Position numbers and translations under genes: made by a program
Notes under the pieces: model-generated
Told to the model about the DNA's origin: nothing
The model's database searches: none
What the model saw: only the letters and a program-made list of their open reading frames with translations
In this document: positions 57,128 through 64,000 of the stretch, piece by piece
Numbering within the stretch: position 1 is the stretch's first letter
How the letters are laid out: every line of letters starts with the position of its first letter
DNA from: Youhaiella tibetensis
GTDB lineage: Bacteria > Pseudomonadota > Alphaproteobacteria > Rhizobiales > Devosiaceae
NCBI RefSeq assembly: GCF_008000755.1
Contig: NZ_CP041690.1
Location: 3,101,260 to 3,165,259 of the forward strand
DNA: 64,000 nt
Direction of reading: 5' to 3'

Positions 57128-57212
57128 GATTTCCACATAGCCCACCCTGTCTACTGTTTCGGCCTCCCCACTTCTCCTATCTTCACGGATGGATGGGGTC
57201 GTAGGGGGGCGG

Positions 57213-57290
57213 CGGCGACTTTCCATGGGAGTCGCCGTATGACCCGAGTTATACTCGGATACCCTTTGGCGCTGTCCCGTGCATGGGACA
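57213..57290 (+). repeat. Three consecutive inverted repeats over the start of a small gene
   Basis: CGGCGACT (57213-57220) pairs with AGTCGCCG (57230-57237); CCGAGT (57244-57249) pairs with ACTCGG (57253-57258); TGTCCC (57273-57278) pairs with GGGACA (57285-57290). The first hairpin contains the ribosome binding site of the small ORF that starts at 57239, so translation may be controlled by RNA folding. Confidence 0.5.
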
Positions 57291-57367
57291 CCAGCACCGT
57301 GCGCGAGACCGTCAGCGGCGCCGAACCCCAAGTGAAGATGCCGCTGGCGGTCTGCGCAGCGGTCTAG
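57239..57367 (+). CDS. Candidate 42-residue small protein
   Basis: MTRVILGYPLALSRAWDTST and a further 22 residues ending in LAVCAAV. GGGAG lies seven bases before the ATG. The stop TAG overlaps the convergent serine protease stop within CTAG, the same arrangement seen at two firmly annotated convergent gene ends in this window (12879-12882 and 37395-37398). It has no recognised domain. A real small gene and a chance ORF are both possible. Confidence 0.4.
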   Translation: MTRVILGYPLALSRAWDTSTVRETVSGAEPQVKMPLAVCAAV

Positions 57368-58311
57368 CTTGCCCGTTGCGTCAGCGTCACCTTGACCTCG
57401 ATCAGCCGACCCTGCCGCAGCACGCGCAGCACCGCCTCATGCCCGATCGCTTCGGCCGTCATCATGCGCAGCAGCACGCCCGGCCCCGTCACGGGCCGGC
57501 CATCGAGCGCAATCAGCACGTCGCCCTGTACCAGCCCCGCCTTGTCGGCCGGGCCGCCCGGCACGATCGAGTGCAGCACCACCGCGCTCGCAGCGCCTGT
57601 GCCGGCCGCTTCGGCCACCCGGCGCGGCAGCGATACCGTATCGGCGGCCAGTCCCAGATAGGCGCGGCGCACCCCGCCATGCTGCAGGATTTCGCTGAGC
57701 ACGTGCAGCACCGTATTGCTCGCCACCGCAAAGCAGATGCCCTGCGCCCCCGCGATGATGGCGGTATTGATCCCCACCACGCTGCCGCCGCTTTCCACCA
57801 GCGCCCCGCCCGAATTGCCCGGGTTGAGCGCCGCGTCGGTCTGGATCACGTCCTCGATGGGCCGCCCGCTCGGCGAGCGCAGGCTGCGCCCCAGCGCCGA
57901 GATCACCCCCGCCGTCACCGTGGATTCGAACCCCAGCGGGTTGCCGATCGCCACCGCGATCTGCCCGCGCCGCAACGCGCCGCTGTCGCCCAGCCGCGCC
58001 ACCGCCAGCCCGCTACCATCAGCGCGGATCACCGCGATATCGGTATCGGGGTCGGAGCCCAACACCGGGCCGGTCAGCTTGCTTCCGTCCGATAGCGCGA
58101 TCTGGGCCGATTTCGCTTCGCCCACCACATGGGCATTGGTCACCACCAGGCCGTCGGGCGAAACCACCACGCCCGAGCCGTGTCCGCGGTTTCCCACGCT
58201 GACCATCGCCACGGCAGGGCCGACCGTTTCGGCCACTCCCGCTACGCGGTCCGAATATTCATCGAGCAGTCTTTGGTCCGGGCTGATCATATCGAGCATC
58301 TGGCAGTCCAT
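57364..58311 (-). CDS. S1C serine protease with PDZ domain (HtrA/DegP-like)
   Basis: A trypsin-fold protease of 315 residues. The catalytic triad is complete: His61 in VTNAHVV, Asp91 in DTDIAVIR and Ser167 in NPGNSGGAL. A C-terminal PDZ domain (YLGLAADTVSLPRR to ALDGRPVTGPGVLLRMM, about residues 215-305) would bind substrate ends. No signal peptide or membrane anchor precedes the protease domain, unlike DegP or DegS, so a cytoplasmic location is suggested. The ATG at 58311 has GGGAG seven bases upstream; the frame continues upstream as antisense sequence. It is divergent from a catalytically dead paralog. Confidence 0.88.
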   Translation of the reverse strand: MDCQMLDMISPDQRLLDEYSDRVAGVAETVGPAVAMVSVGNRGHGSGVVVSPDGLVVTNAHVVGEAKSAQIALSDGSKLTGPVLGSDPDTDIAVIRADGSGLAVARLGDSGALRRGQIAVAIGNPLGFESTVTAGVISALGRSLRSPSGRPIEDVIQTDAALNPGNSGGALVESGGSVVGINTAIIAGAQGICFAVASNTVLHVLSEILQHGGVRRAYLGLAADTVSLPRRVAEAAGTGAASAVVLHSIVPGGPADKAGLVQGDVLIALDGRPVTGPGVLLRMMTAEAIGHEAVLRVLRQGRLIEVKVTLTQRAS

Positions 58312-58423
58312 CCTTCCGCTCCCCGATATGGGTGCCTCCTGCCGCGACCACACCTGCCTGGATGGGCAGCTTTCGCTCGGCGCTGGGCGGGGCCACTTTC
58401 GAGCCGTCTCGAAAGGAATTGCC

Positions 58424-59281
58424 ATGTCCGCCCTCATCGATCTTTCCAGCCAGTCCGCCGATCTGGTCGCCGCCACCGCCACGCGCGTCCTCGCGCTGCG
58501 CGGCCCGGCCAGCCGGCCGCAGAGCGCCATCCTCTGGAGCCCCGGCCTCATCGTCACCGCCCAGGACACTCTCGAGGATCGCACCGATTTCGAAGCCCTC
58601 CTGCCCGATGGCAAGCTGGTATCCGCCACCCTTGTCGGGCGCGACGCCACCACCGACATCGCCCTTCTCAAGGCCGAAACCGGCGAGGGCGAGGCCTGGC
58701 GCAGTGCCGAAACGCCCCGCCCCGGAGCCCTCGCCTTCCTCGTCGGGCGCGGCGATCATTCGCCCCTCCCCGCCATGGCGCTCGTTTCCGAAGTGGGGCC
58801 CGCCTGGCGCAGCATGCGCGGCGGCGACATCGATGCGCGCGTCGCGCTGGCCCTGCGCCATTCCCGGCGCCTTGAAGGCGGAGCGGCCGTCGCCGCCGAC
58901 GGCGGGTTGATCGGCATGGCCGTCACCGGCCCGCGCGGGCGTACCCTCGTCATTCCTGCCGCCACCATTGCCCGGGTCGTCGCCGTTCTTTCCGACAAGG
59001 GCTACATCCCCCACGGCTACCTGGGCGTGAGCCTGCACCCCACTGGCCAGGGTGATGGCGCGGTCATCGTGGGGGTCGAGCCCGAAGGGCCTGCGGAAGC
59101 CGCGGGCTTCCTCATCGGGGACATCGTCACCACATGGAATGGCGAGCCCATCGCCTCGGTGCGCGACGTCTCCACGCGCCTGGCGCAGACGGCCATCGGC
59201 TCCACTGCGAAGATCGGCATCCAGAGAGGTGGCAATGCACTCGATATCGACGCTCGCATCGGCGAACGCCCGCGCCGCTGA
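58424..59281 (+). CDS. Trypsin-like PDZ protein lacking the catalytic residues (pseudo-HtrA)
   Basis: A 285-residue paralog of the neighbouring protease. The trypsin fold can be followed (ILWSPGLIVTAQDTLEDRTDFEALLPDGKLVSATLVGRDATTDIALLKAE) and so can the PDZ domain (YLGVSLHPTGQGDGAVIVGVEPEGPAEAAGFLIGDIVTTWNG). Only Asp78 of the triad is kept: the His position of TNAH is Gln47/Asp48 (VTAQD), and GNSGG is replaced by RLEGGAA, losing the nucleophile. It therefore should not cleave proteins and may act as a sensor, scaffold or inhibitor subunit. GAAAGGA before ATG 58424 is strong. The 3' end overlaps the LuxR-type gene by 47 nt. Confidence 0.82.
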   Translation: MSALIDLSSQSADLVAATATRVLALRGPASRPQSAILWSPGLIVTAQDTLEDRTDFEALLPDGKLVSATLVGRDATTDIALLKAETGEGEAWRSAETPRPGALAFLVGRGDHSPLPAMALVSEVGPAWRSMRGGDIDARVALALRHSRRLEGGAAVAADGGLIGMAVTGPRGRTLVIPAATIARVVAVLSDKGYIPHGYLGVSLHPTGQGDGAVIVGVEPEGPAEAAGFLIGDIVTTWNGEPIASVRDVSTRLAQTAIGSTAKIGIQRGGNALDIDARIGERPRR

Positions 59282-59789
59282 CGAGCCCGTGCACGAACGA
59301 ACGGTCGGCCTTCTGCTCGAAGATGCCGACCTGGCCGCCCGTCTGCGCGAGCGCCTCGAAACCGGCGAAGCCCTCCTCGAGGTCGTCCCCGAGGAGGCAG
59401 CCGTCATCGTCACTGACCTGGCCGAAACCACCGCGCCCGGCGCCGCGATCCTACGCGTGGGCGCGGGGGCCGAGGGCCGCGACGCCGTGGCGGGCGCCGA
59501 TCCCGATCTCATCATCGCTGCCGTGATGCTGCTTGCCGCCGGCTATCACCTTGAGCCGCACAGCGTGCAGCCGCGCCGCCAGGGCGAGCCCCCGCACCTG
59601 AGCCCGCGCGAACGCCAGGTCGCCACCCTTCTCGTCGATGGCGCGTCCAACAAGGTCATCGCCCGCACGCTTGTCATATCGGTGCACACGGCCAAGTTCC
59701 ACGTCACCGCCATTCTCGAAAAGCTCGGCGCCGACAACCGCGCCGACGCGGTCGCCATGCTCCTGCGCGAGGGGCTGGTCGCGATCTGA
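59235..59789 (+). CDS. LuxR-type transcriptional regulator without a standard receiver
   Basis: A 184-residue regulator. Residues 118-180 are a full GerE/LuxR HTH: LSPRERQVATLLVDGASNKVIARTL followed by SVHTAKFHVTAILEKLGADNRADAV. The N-terminal 110 residues (VGLLLEDADLAARLRERLETGEALLEVVPEEAAVIVTDLAE) keep a vague receiver-like pattern but lack a clear phosphoacceptor Asp and switch residues, so it may be a pseudo-receiver regulator. AGAGAGG five bases before the ATG at 59235 fixes the start. It overlaps the pseudo-HtrA gene by 47 nt in another frame, implying shared control. Confidence 0.83.
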   Translation: MHSISTLASANARAADEPVHERTVGLLLEDADLAARLRERLETGEALLEVVPEEAAVIVTDLAETTAPGAAILRVGAGAEGRDAVAGADPDLIIAAVMLLAAGYHLEPHSVQPRRQGEPPHLSPRERQVATLLVDGASNKVIARTLVISVHTAKFHVTAILEKLGADNRADAVAMLLREGLVAI

Positions 59790-59794
59790 CCCGC

Positions 59795-60214
59795 TCAGGC
59801 GATCGGCGGGATCGGCGGCGTGCGCGGCGTGTCGCTGCGGTTCGAGAGGATCTTCTTGAACAGGAACAGCGGCAGCACCAGCGACGCCAGGACGCCCGCC
59901 AGCCACACGATCAGCGATGACAGGATCCAGGTCGTCAGCCCGTCTATGGTCAGCCCGTTGGTCAGCCACGTGGTCACCCACAGCCCTACGAACGTCACCA
60001 CCAGCGCCACCCCGCCATTGAGCGCGCGCGCATACTGGAAACTCAGCTTGAAGATCAGCGGGCCCAGGATGAACTTGGCGATGGTAAAGATCACCAGCGC
60101 TGTCAGGAAGCCGAGCCAGTTGATCTGAAATCCGGGCAGCAACCACGCCGCCACCAGCAATCCGATAGCATTTGCGGCAAGTTCTAGGATAGTCACGACA
60201 ATAAAACGCAGCAT
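59795..60214 (-). CDS. Phage holin family 4 (PF04020-like) membrane protein
   Basis: A 139-residue protein with four hydrophobic segments: LRFIVVTILELAANAIGLLVAAWLLPGFQI, FLTALVIFTIAKFILGPLIF, LNGGVALVVTFVGLWVTTWLTNGLTI and LTTWILSSLIVWLAGVLASLVLPLFLF. WLPG-like and NGLxI patterns are typical of the Phage_holin_4_2 family, which is mostly chromosomal and of unknown role; no phage genes are near. GGAGGG eight bases before the ATG at 60214 fixes the start. It is convergent with the LuxR-type gene, 5 nt apart. Confidence 0.82.
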   Translation of the reverse strand: MLRFIVVTILELAANAIGLLVAAWLLPGFQINWLGFLTALVIFTIAKFILGPLIFKLSFQYARALNGGVALVVTFVGLWVTTWLTNGLTIDGLTTWILSSLIVWLAGVLASLVLPLFLFKKILSNRSDTPRTPPIPPIA

Positions 60215-60409
60215 CCTACATACCCTCCACGGCCACTTCACTATTGGCCGCTGCCGCGCACAAAGCAAGCCGCTGAAAATCCACGTCCCGTCAATGGGAT
60301 GACTTTCCCAATCGCGGCGCCTTGGCTATCCTCCCCGGCGCCGGGCAGGCACCGGACCACGCATGGTCGCGGACGCCGTTCGCCCACGGCGCATCCAGAG
60401 GGGGAACCC

Positions 60410-60754
60410 ATGTCCCTGCCCCGTATCCTGCCGATCCTGTTTGCCGCTTTCCTGGCCTTCCTGCCCGCGCTGGCCTTCGCCCAGGAGACGGCCCCGGCTG
60501 CCCCTGCTGCCGATCATCCCGTCACCGAAGCCGTGACCAAGGCGGTGGACGATGCCGGCAAGTCCCTCGCCGCCGCGCTTGCAGACGAGATACACGCCGC
60601 CGAGGCCACCCTCGCGGGCATCGCGTCGGAGGCCGTCCTCTACCTCGCCATTGCCCTGGCGGTCGGGCTGGTCGTCGGCATGGTGCTCGGCTCGCTGCTC
60701 TCCTCGCTCGTCCTGCGCGGCACCATCCGCCGGGCTTTGGCGGCCGGCCGATGA
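60410..60754 (+). CDS. Small exported or membrane-anchored hypothetical protein
   Basis: A 114-residue protein. Residues 1-24 form a probable signal peptide (MSLPRILPILFAAFLAFLPA, cleavage near AFAQETA). The middle is Ala/Pro-rich and helical with possible coiled-coil spacing, and residues 78-103 are a second membrane helix (AVLYLAIALAVGLVVGMVLGSLLSSLVL) with a basic C-terminal tail in the cytoplasm. GAGGGGG before the ATG is strong. The stop overlaps the cardiolipin synthase start as ATGA, so it is likely a partner or coupled gene. Family unknown. Confidence 0.7.
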   Translation: MSLPRILPILFAAFLAFLPALAFAQETAPAAPAADHPVTEAVTKAVDDAGKSLAAALADEIHAAEATLAGIASEAVLYLAIALAVGLVVGMVLGSLLSSLVLRGTIRRALAAGR

Positions 60755-62184
60755 CCGTCGAGACGCCTCTCCTGGCCTACCTGCTCGCTGCGGTCTACCT
60801 CGCCCTGCAGGTCTTCTTCATTGCCCGGGCCCTGCTCCGCCCCTACCGGCAGCCGGTCTCGCGCCTCGCCTGGGTCATGGTCATGCTGATCGCCCCGGTC
60901 GTCGGCATGGCGGCCTATGTGCTCGTGGGCGAAACCAATATCGGGCGTACCCGCTCGGAGCGTAAACGACGGGTCATCGAGGAACTGCCCCGCCCGCCCC
61001 GCCACGAGGGCAACCCGCCCGAGCGCTACGTGCCGCTCTTCCGGGCCGGCATGTCCATCAACGGCTATCCCTCCTCAGGTGGCAACCGGGCAGAACTTCT
61101 CGCCGATTCCGACGCCACCATCGCCCGCATGGTCGAGGATATCGACGCCGCCACCGCCAACGTCCATGTGCTCTTCTACATCTGGCTGGCCGACGACAAT
61201 GGCCTCAGGGTCGTCGAGGCCCTCAAGCGCGCCGCGGCCCGGGGCGTCACCTGCCGCGTCATGGCCGACGATTTCGGCTCGCGCGCCATGATCCGTTCCG
61301 AACACTGGAAGGCCATGGCCAATGCCGGCGTCATGCTCGCCCGTGCCCTGCCCGTCAGCAACCCGCCGATCTCGGCCCTCTGGGGCCGCATCGACATGCG
61401 CAACCACCGCAAGATCGTCGTCATCGACAACGCCATCACCTATTGCGGCAGCCAGAACTGCGCCGACGCCGCCTTCGCGGTCAAACCGAAATTCGCGCCC
61501 TGGGTCGATATCATGACGCGCTGGGAAGGGCCGGTGGTGCGCCAGAACCAGCACCTGTTCGCGACCGACTGGATGGGCCACGGCTGCGACGACATCAGCG
61601 CCCTGATCGATGCCCCGCTGCCGCCAACGCACGGCCCCGTCGTCGCCCAGGTCATCGGCACCGGCGCCATGGTGCGCCCCTCGGCCATGCCCGAAATCTT
61701 CGATTCCGTCATCAACGCGGCGCGCAACGAACTCATCGTCACCACGCCCTACTACGTCCCTGACGAAACCATTCAGGCAGCCCTGTGCGCCTGCGCCTAC
61801 CGCGGCGTGGAAACCACCTTCATCGTGCCCCAGCGCAACGACAGCTGGATCGTCTCGGCGGCCAGCCATTCCTATTACGAGGAACTGCTCGATGCCGGGG
61901 TCAGGATTTACGAATACGTGGGCGGCCTGCTCCACTCCAAGACCATGACGGTGGACGGCGACATCAGCCTCATCGGCTCGGCCAATATCGATCGGCGCAG
62001 TTTCGAGCTGAACTTCGAGAACAACATCCTGCTCTACGATCCCGACCTGACGGCCGAGATCCGCGCCCGCCAGCAGGTCTACCTGGCGGCGTCCGTGCCG
62101 GTCACCGCGCCCGACGTTGCCCGCTGGCCCCGTCGCCGGCGCCTCTGGAACAACACTATCGCCATGCTCGGCCCCGTGCTCTAG
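60751..62184 (+). CDS. cls: Cardiolipin synthase (phospholipase D superfamily)
   Basis: Condenses two phosphatidylglycerol molecules (or a related pair) into cardiolipin at the inner membrane. The 477-residue protein has two N-terminal membrane helices (residues 8-58), as in ClsA, and two HKD motifs: HRKIVVIDNAITYCGSQN at residue 219 and HSKTMTVDGDISLIGSANID at residue 395. YYVPDETIQAALCACAYRGVE is also conserved. The gene is translationally coupled (ATGA) to a small membrane protein. Upstream open sequence back to 60322 is a different frame of that gene and is not part of it. Convergent with the M24 gene. Confidence 0.93.
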   Translation: MTVETPLLAYLLAAVYLALQVFFIARALLRPYRQPVSRLAWVMVMLIAPVVGMAAYVLVGETNIGRTRSERKRRVIEELPRPPRHEGNPPERYVPLFRAGMSINGYPSSGGNRAELLADSDATIARMVEDIDAATANVHVLFYIWLADDNGLRVVEALKRAAARGVTCRVMADDFGSRAMIRSEHWKAMANAGVMLARALPVSNPPISALWGRIDMRNHRKIVVIDNAITYCGSQNCADAAFAVKPKFAPWVDIMTRWEGPVVRQNQHLFATDWMGHGCDDISALIDAPLPPTHGPVVAQVIGTGAMVRPSAMPEIFDSVINAARNELIVTTPYYVPDETIQAALCACAYRGVETTFIVPQRNDSWIVSAASHSYYEELLDAGVRIYEYVGGLLHSKTMTVDGDISLIGSANIDRRSFELNFENNILLYDPDLTAEIRARQQVYLAASVPVTAPDVARWPRRRRLWNNTIAMLGPVL

Positions 62185-62203
62185 GCGGGGCTCTTAGCCC
62201 CGC
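62185..62203. terminator. Hairpin between convergent cls and M24-fold genes
   Basis: GCGGGGCT (62185-62192) and AGCCCCGC (62196-62203) form a perfect 8-bp stem with a 3-nt loop, exactly after the cls stop and across the M24 stop. No U-run, so only a probable bidirectional terminator. Confidence 0.5.
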
Positions 62204-63558
62204 ACCAGCACGTTGTCTGCCTTGAGCCAGAACGGGGGCAGGTAGAGGGGGGTCGAGGAGAGCGGCAGGATGTTCGCCTTGACGTCCACCCCCAGTTCGT
62301 CGCGCATGAAGGCGCGGCGCTTCTCGATGCGCTCGGCCACCGCCGGATACTTGGTCTTGAGCTCGGCGCGCAGCACCGCGTCGGCCAGCGTCACCGGGTC
62401 CTCGCAGTTGAGCGCCCATCCCGCCTTCATCGGCGTCGGGATCACGTCGATCTGGAACGGCATGCCCGAGCGCAGCTTCTCGCGCGAGCCCGGCCGCACC
62501 GGCGAATGCATCCATTCCTCGTGGCCCGTCAGGTGCCCGGGATTGAGCGCCGACTTGAGCCCGCCCTCGGCCAGCTTGCCCACGACCGCGGCATGGAGAT
62601 CGCCGCCCGCCACCCCGATATCGGCCGTCTCGTACCAGGTCACCAGCGCCTCGAAATAGGCCTTGGCCGGCACGAGGAAGTCCTCGTTCGCCTCGTCGAA
62701 CAGCCCGGCGCGCGAGGAGAGAGCTCCCCACATGCCGATGGCCGTGGTCACCCCGTCGCCGCGCCGCGGCTTGCGCGCCGTCGGGCTGCGCAGCCCGATG
62801 ATGCCCTCGCCCGCGCTGGCCGAAGCGAACATGGTATGCACGTTGAGCGGATCGCCCGCGTAGCCCATGCGGCTCACCGCGTCGAACTCGCTGTCGCCCT
62901 CGCGCACGCCCCTGACGATATCCCAGAGCATGGTCGAGCACCGCGCCGCCGCCCATTCGAAGGCCGCGATCTGGTCGACATCGATCACCGCGCGCAGGCC
63001 CATCTCCGGGTGCATCAGCACGCGCGTCGCGTCCACGACCTTGCCCTCCGCGCCCACGATGCGCTCGAACATCCTCGAATAGACCGCAGGCACGTAAAAG
63101 CCGCTGGCCGCGTCCTCGTCTTCTTCAGCTTCGAGGTACTTCCAGCCGACCAGCCCCACGCTGTCGCCGGCCTTGATCCCGGCATCGCGCAGCCGGTCGG
63201 CGAGGCGCGGCTCCTGCGTGCGGTCCTGCGCCATCAGGCTGAGCGACTGCGCGCGCAGCACCGTCAGGTCCGGCAGAACGGCCAGCGCCGCATAGCTCTC
63301 CGATTCGTTGCCGGTGATCAGCACGCGCTTGCCGCCCGGTCCCAGCAGCAGGAATGCCTCCTCGAACCGCGGCTCGAACCCGGTGAGGAAGACGATGTTC
63401 CCGAAATGCTCGCGATCGGCATAGACCGCCAGCCAGTCCATGCCCGCCCCGTCATAGGCCGCCCGCGCCCGCGCCTCATAGACCGAAGCAGGCACCTGCG
63501 GCTGGTCCCCCAGCGCACCGAAATCGGGAAGGGCAACTTGCTTGAGCGAGATGGTCAT
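62194..63558 (-). CDS. M24 (aminopeptidase P/creatinase fold) protein with missing metal ligands
   Basis: A 454-residue protein with the two-domain pita-bread architecture: an N-terminal creatinase-like domain (DWLAVYADREHFGNIVFLTGFEPRFEEAFLLLGPGGKRVLITG) and a C-terminal M24 domain from about residue 200. The metal site looks degenerate: the two Asp ligands expected in GDxVxxDxGxxxxGYxxD are absent (RGDGVTTAIGMWGALSS), the ligand Glu in the EPG segment is Asp (IDVIP), while the His (NPGHLTGHEEW) and last Glu (CEDP) remain. It may be a divergent hydrolase with another chemistry or a non-catalytic protein. It follows phnM by 86 nt in the same direction. Confidence 0.8.
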   Translation of the reverse strand: MTISLKQVALPDFGALGDQPQVPASVYEARARAAYDGAGMDWLAVYADREHFGNIVFLTGFEPRFEEAFLLLGPGGKRVLITGNESESYAALAVLPDLTVLRAQSLSLMAQDRTQEPRLADRLRDAGIKAGDSVGLVGWKYLEAEEDEDAASGFYVPAVYSRMFERIVGAEGKVVDATRVLMHPEMGLRAVIDVDQIAAFEWAAARCSTMLWDIVRGVREGDSEFDAVSRMGYAGDPLNVHTMFASASAGEGIIGLRSPTARKPRRGDGVTTAIGMWGALSSRAGLFDEANEDFLVPAKAYFEALVTWYETADIGVAGGDLHAAVVGKLAEGGLKSALNPGHLTGHEEWMHSPVRPGSREKLRSGMPFQIDVIPTPMKAGWALNCEDPVTLADAVLRAELKTKYPAVAERIEKRRAFMRDELGVDVKANILPLSSTPLYLPPFWLKADNVLVRG

Positions 63559-63644
63559 GAGGCGGTCCTGGGACAGGAAAAAGCGATGCCACTGTCGACC
63601 ACGGAACAGGCTGTCTGTCCAGCCTCGGCAGGCCCCAATCGCGC

Positions 63645-64000
63645 CTAGGCCACCCGCGTTCCCTCACGGAAGACCTTGCGCACCACCGGCACCCCGTCGG
63701 CCATCCGCACCTGCACCAGGTCGCCCCGCTTGCCGACCGCGATCTCGCCGCGATCCTCAAGCCCCAACGCCGCCGCCGGATTGCGCGATACCAGCGCCAG
63801 CGCCTCCGGCAAGGCGATGCTCTCGCCCAGCTTGAACGCGGCATGCATCAGGCTCACCGGCACATAGTCGGACGACAGGATATCGAGGAGTCCCGCCTCG
63901 GCCAGCGCCCCCGCCGAGATGTTGCCCGAATGCGAGCCACCACGTACGATATTGGGCGCGCCCATCAACACCGCCAGCCCGGCCTCGTGCGAGGCCCGCG
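63645..64000 (-). CDS. phnM: Alpha-D-ribose 1-methylphosphonate 5-triphosphate diphosphatase, C-terminal part
   Basis: An amidohydrolase-fold enzyme of the carbon-phosphorus lyase pathway; it removes diphosphate from the triphosphate intermediate. Only the last 118 or so residues are in the window; the gene continues beyond its right edge. SHEAGLAVLMGAPNIVRGGS, SHSGNISAGALAEAGLLDIL and SSDYVPVSLMHAAF are diagnostic for PhnM, including the metal-binding Asp of SSDY. The end (AVGKRGDLVQVRMADGVPVVRKVFREG) is the normal C-terminal strand. It implies a phn operon to the right of the window. Confidence 0.92.
   Translation of the reverse strand, partial: RASHEAGLAVLMGAPNIVRGGSHSGNISAGALAEAGLLDILSSDYVPVSLMHAAFKLGESIALPEALALVSRNPAAALGLEDRGEIAVGKRGDLVQVRMADGVPVVRKVFREGTRVA

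Noticed and set aside
57716-59281. A 521-residue version of the pseudo-protease
   Set aside because: The first 236 codons are antisense to the active protease gene; the ATG at 58424 has a strong ribosome binding site.
59795-60214. A phage remnant, because of a holin-family protein
   Set aside because: PF04020-like proteins are widespread chromosomal membrane proteins, and no other phage gene lies nearby.

Overview
The window reads as a chromosomal segment of a GC-rich alphaproteobacterium, most likely of the order Hyphomicrobiales (Rhizobiales) and perhaps near Devosia or Pelagibacterium. This rests on base composition, codon use, the compact gene packing, the glycogen operon glgP-glgB-glgC-glgA-pgm, and the mix of AbgT, LysE, AI-2E, LacI/RbsA-type and T1SS-143 adhesin genes. 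The genus-level guess is an inference. No phage, IS element, CRISPR array or rRNA operon was seen.

Region 1 (1-7776, minus strand) is a tightly coupled glycogen operon: phosphorylase, branching enzyme, ADP-glucose pyrophosphorylase, synthase and phosphoglucomutase, with gaps of at most 25 nt or overlapping ends. Region 2 (7890-17857) holds a Kef-type cation/proton antiporter, an AI-2E family permease, a nucleoside hydrolase, a LysE exporter, a phosphomannomutase-type enzyme, a 3-methyladenine DNA glycosylase, two family-2 glycosyltransferases and an EEP-fold phosphohydrolase. A tRNA-Ile(CAU) at 18016 with its own promoter is followed by an AT-richer surface O-acyltransferase gene that looks transferred. 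Region 3 (20308-28553) has an acetyl xylan esterase-like gene, an ABC exporter, a membrane diguanylate cyclase and a LysR-centred module in which a 47-bp element occurs twice, each copy pointing at a different neighbouring gene set.

Region 4 (28574-33329) is a complete sugar ABC importer (ATPase, permease, binding protein) with a divergent LacI repressor and clear operators. Region 5 (33402-42093) has an ArsR-led operon of small proteins (two-TM protein, DUF1801, SRPBCC), a short UvrA paralog, an SLC13 transporter, and an M20 peptidase/AbgT pair that probably takes up and hydrolyses a small amidated substrate.

Region 6 (42456-54332) is dominated by a roughly 3,356-residue type I-secreted RTX adhesin with eleven T1SS-143-like repeats, a carbohydrate-binding-like domain, VCBS-like domains and C-terminal calcium-binding nonapeptides; a beta-helix plus membrane protein converges on it. 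Region 7 (54871-64000) contains several small hypothetical genes, a cold-shock protein, VanZ-like protein, a PDZ serine protease divergent from a catalytically dead paralog that overlaps a LuxR-type regulator, a holin-like membrane protein, cardiolipin synthase, an M24-fold protein lacking metal ligands, and the 3' part of phnM.

Points most worth a second look are the duplicated LysR-flanking element, the active/dead HtrA pair with a 42-codon gene whose ribosome binding site lies in a hairpin, the giant adhesin with no secretion genes beside it, and the pseudo-M24 protein next to phnM.
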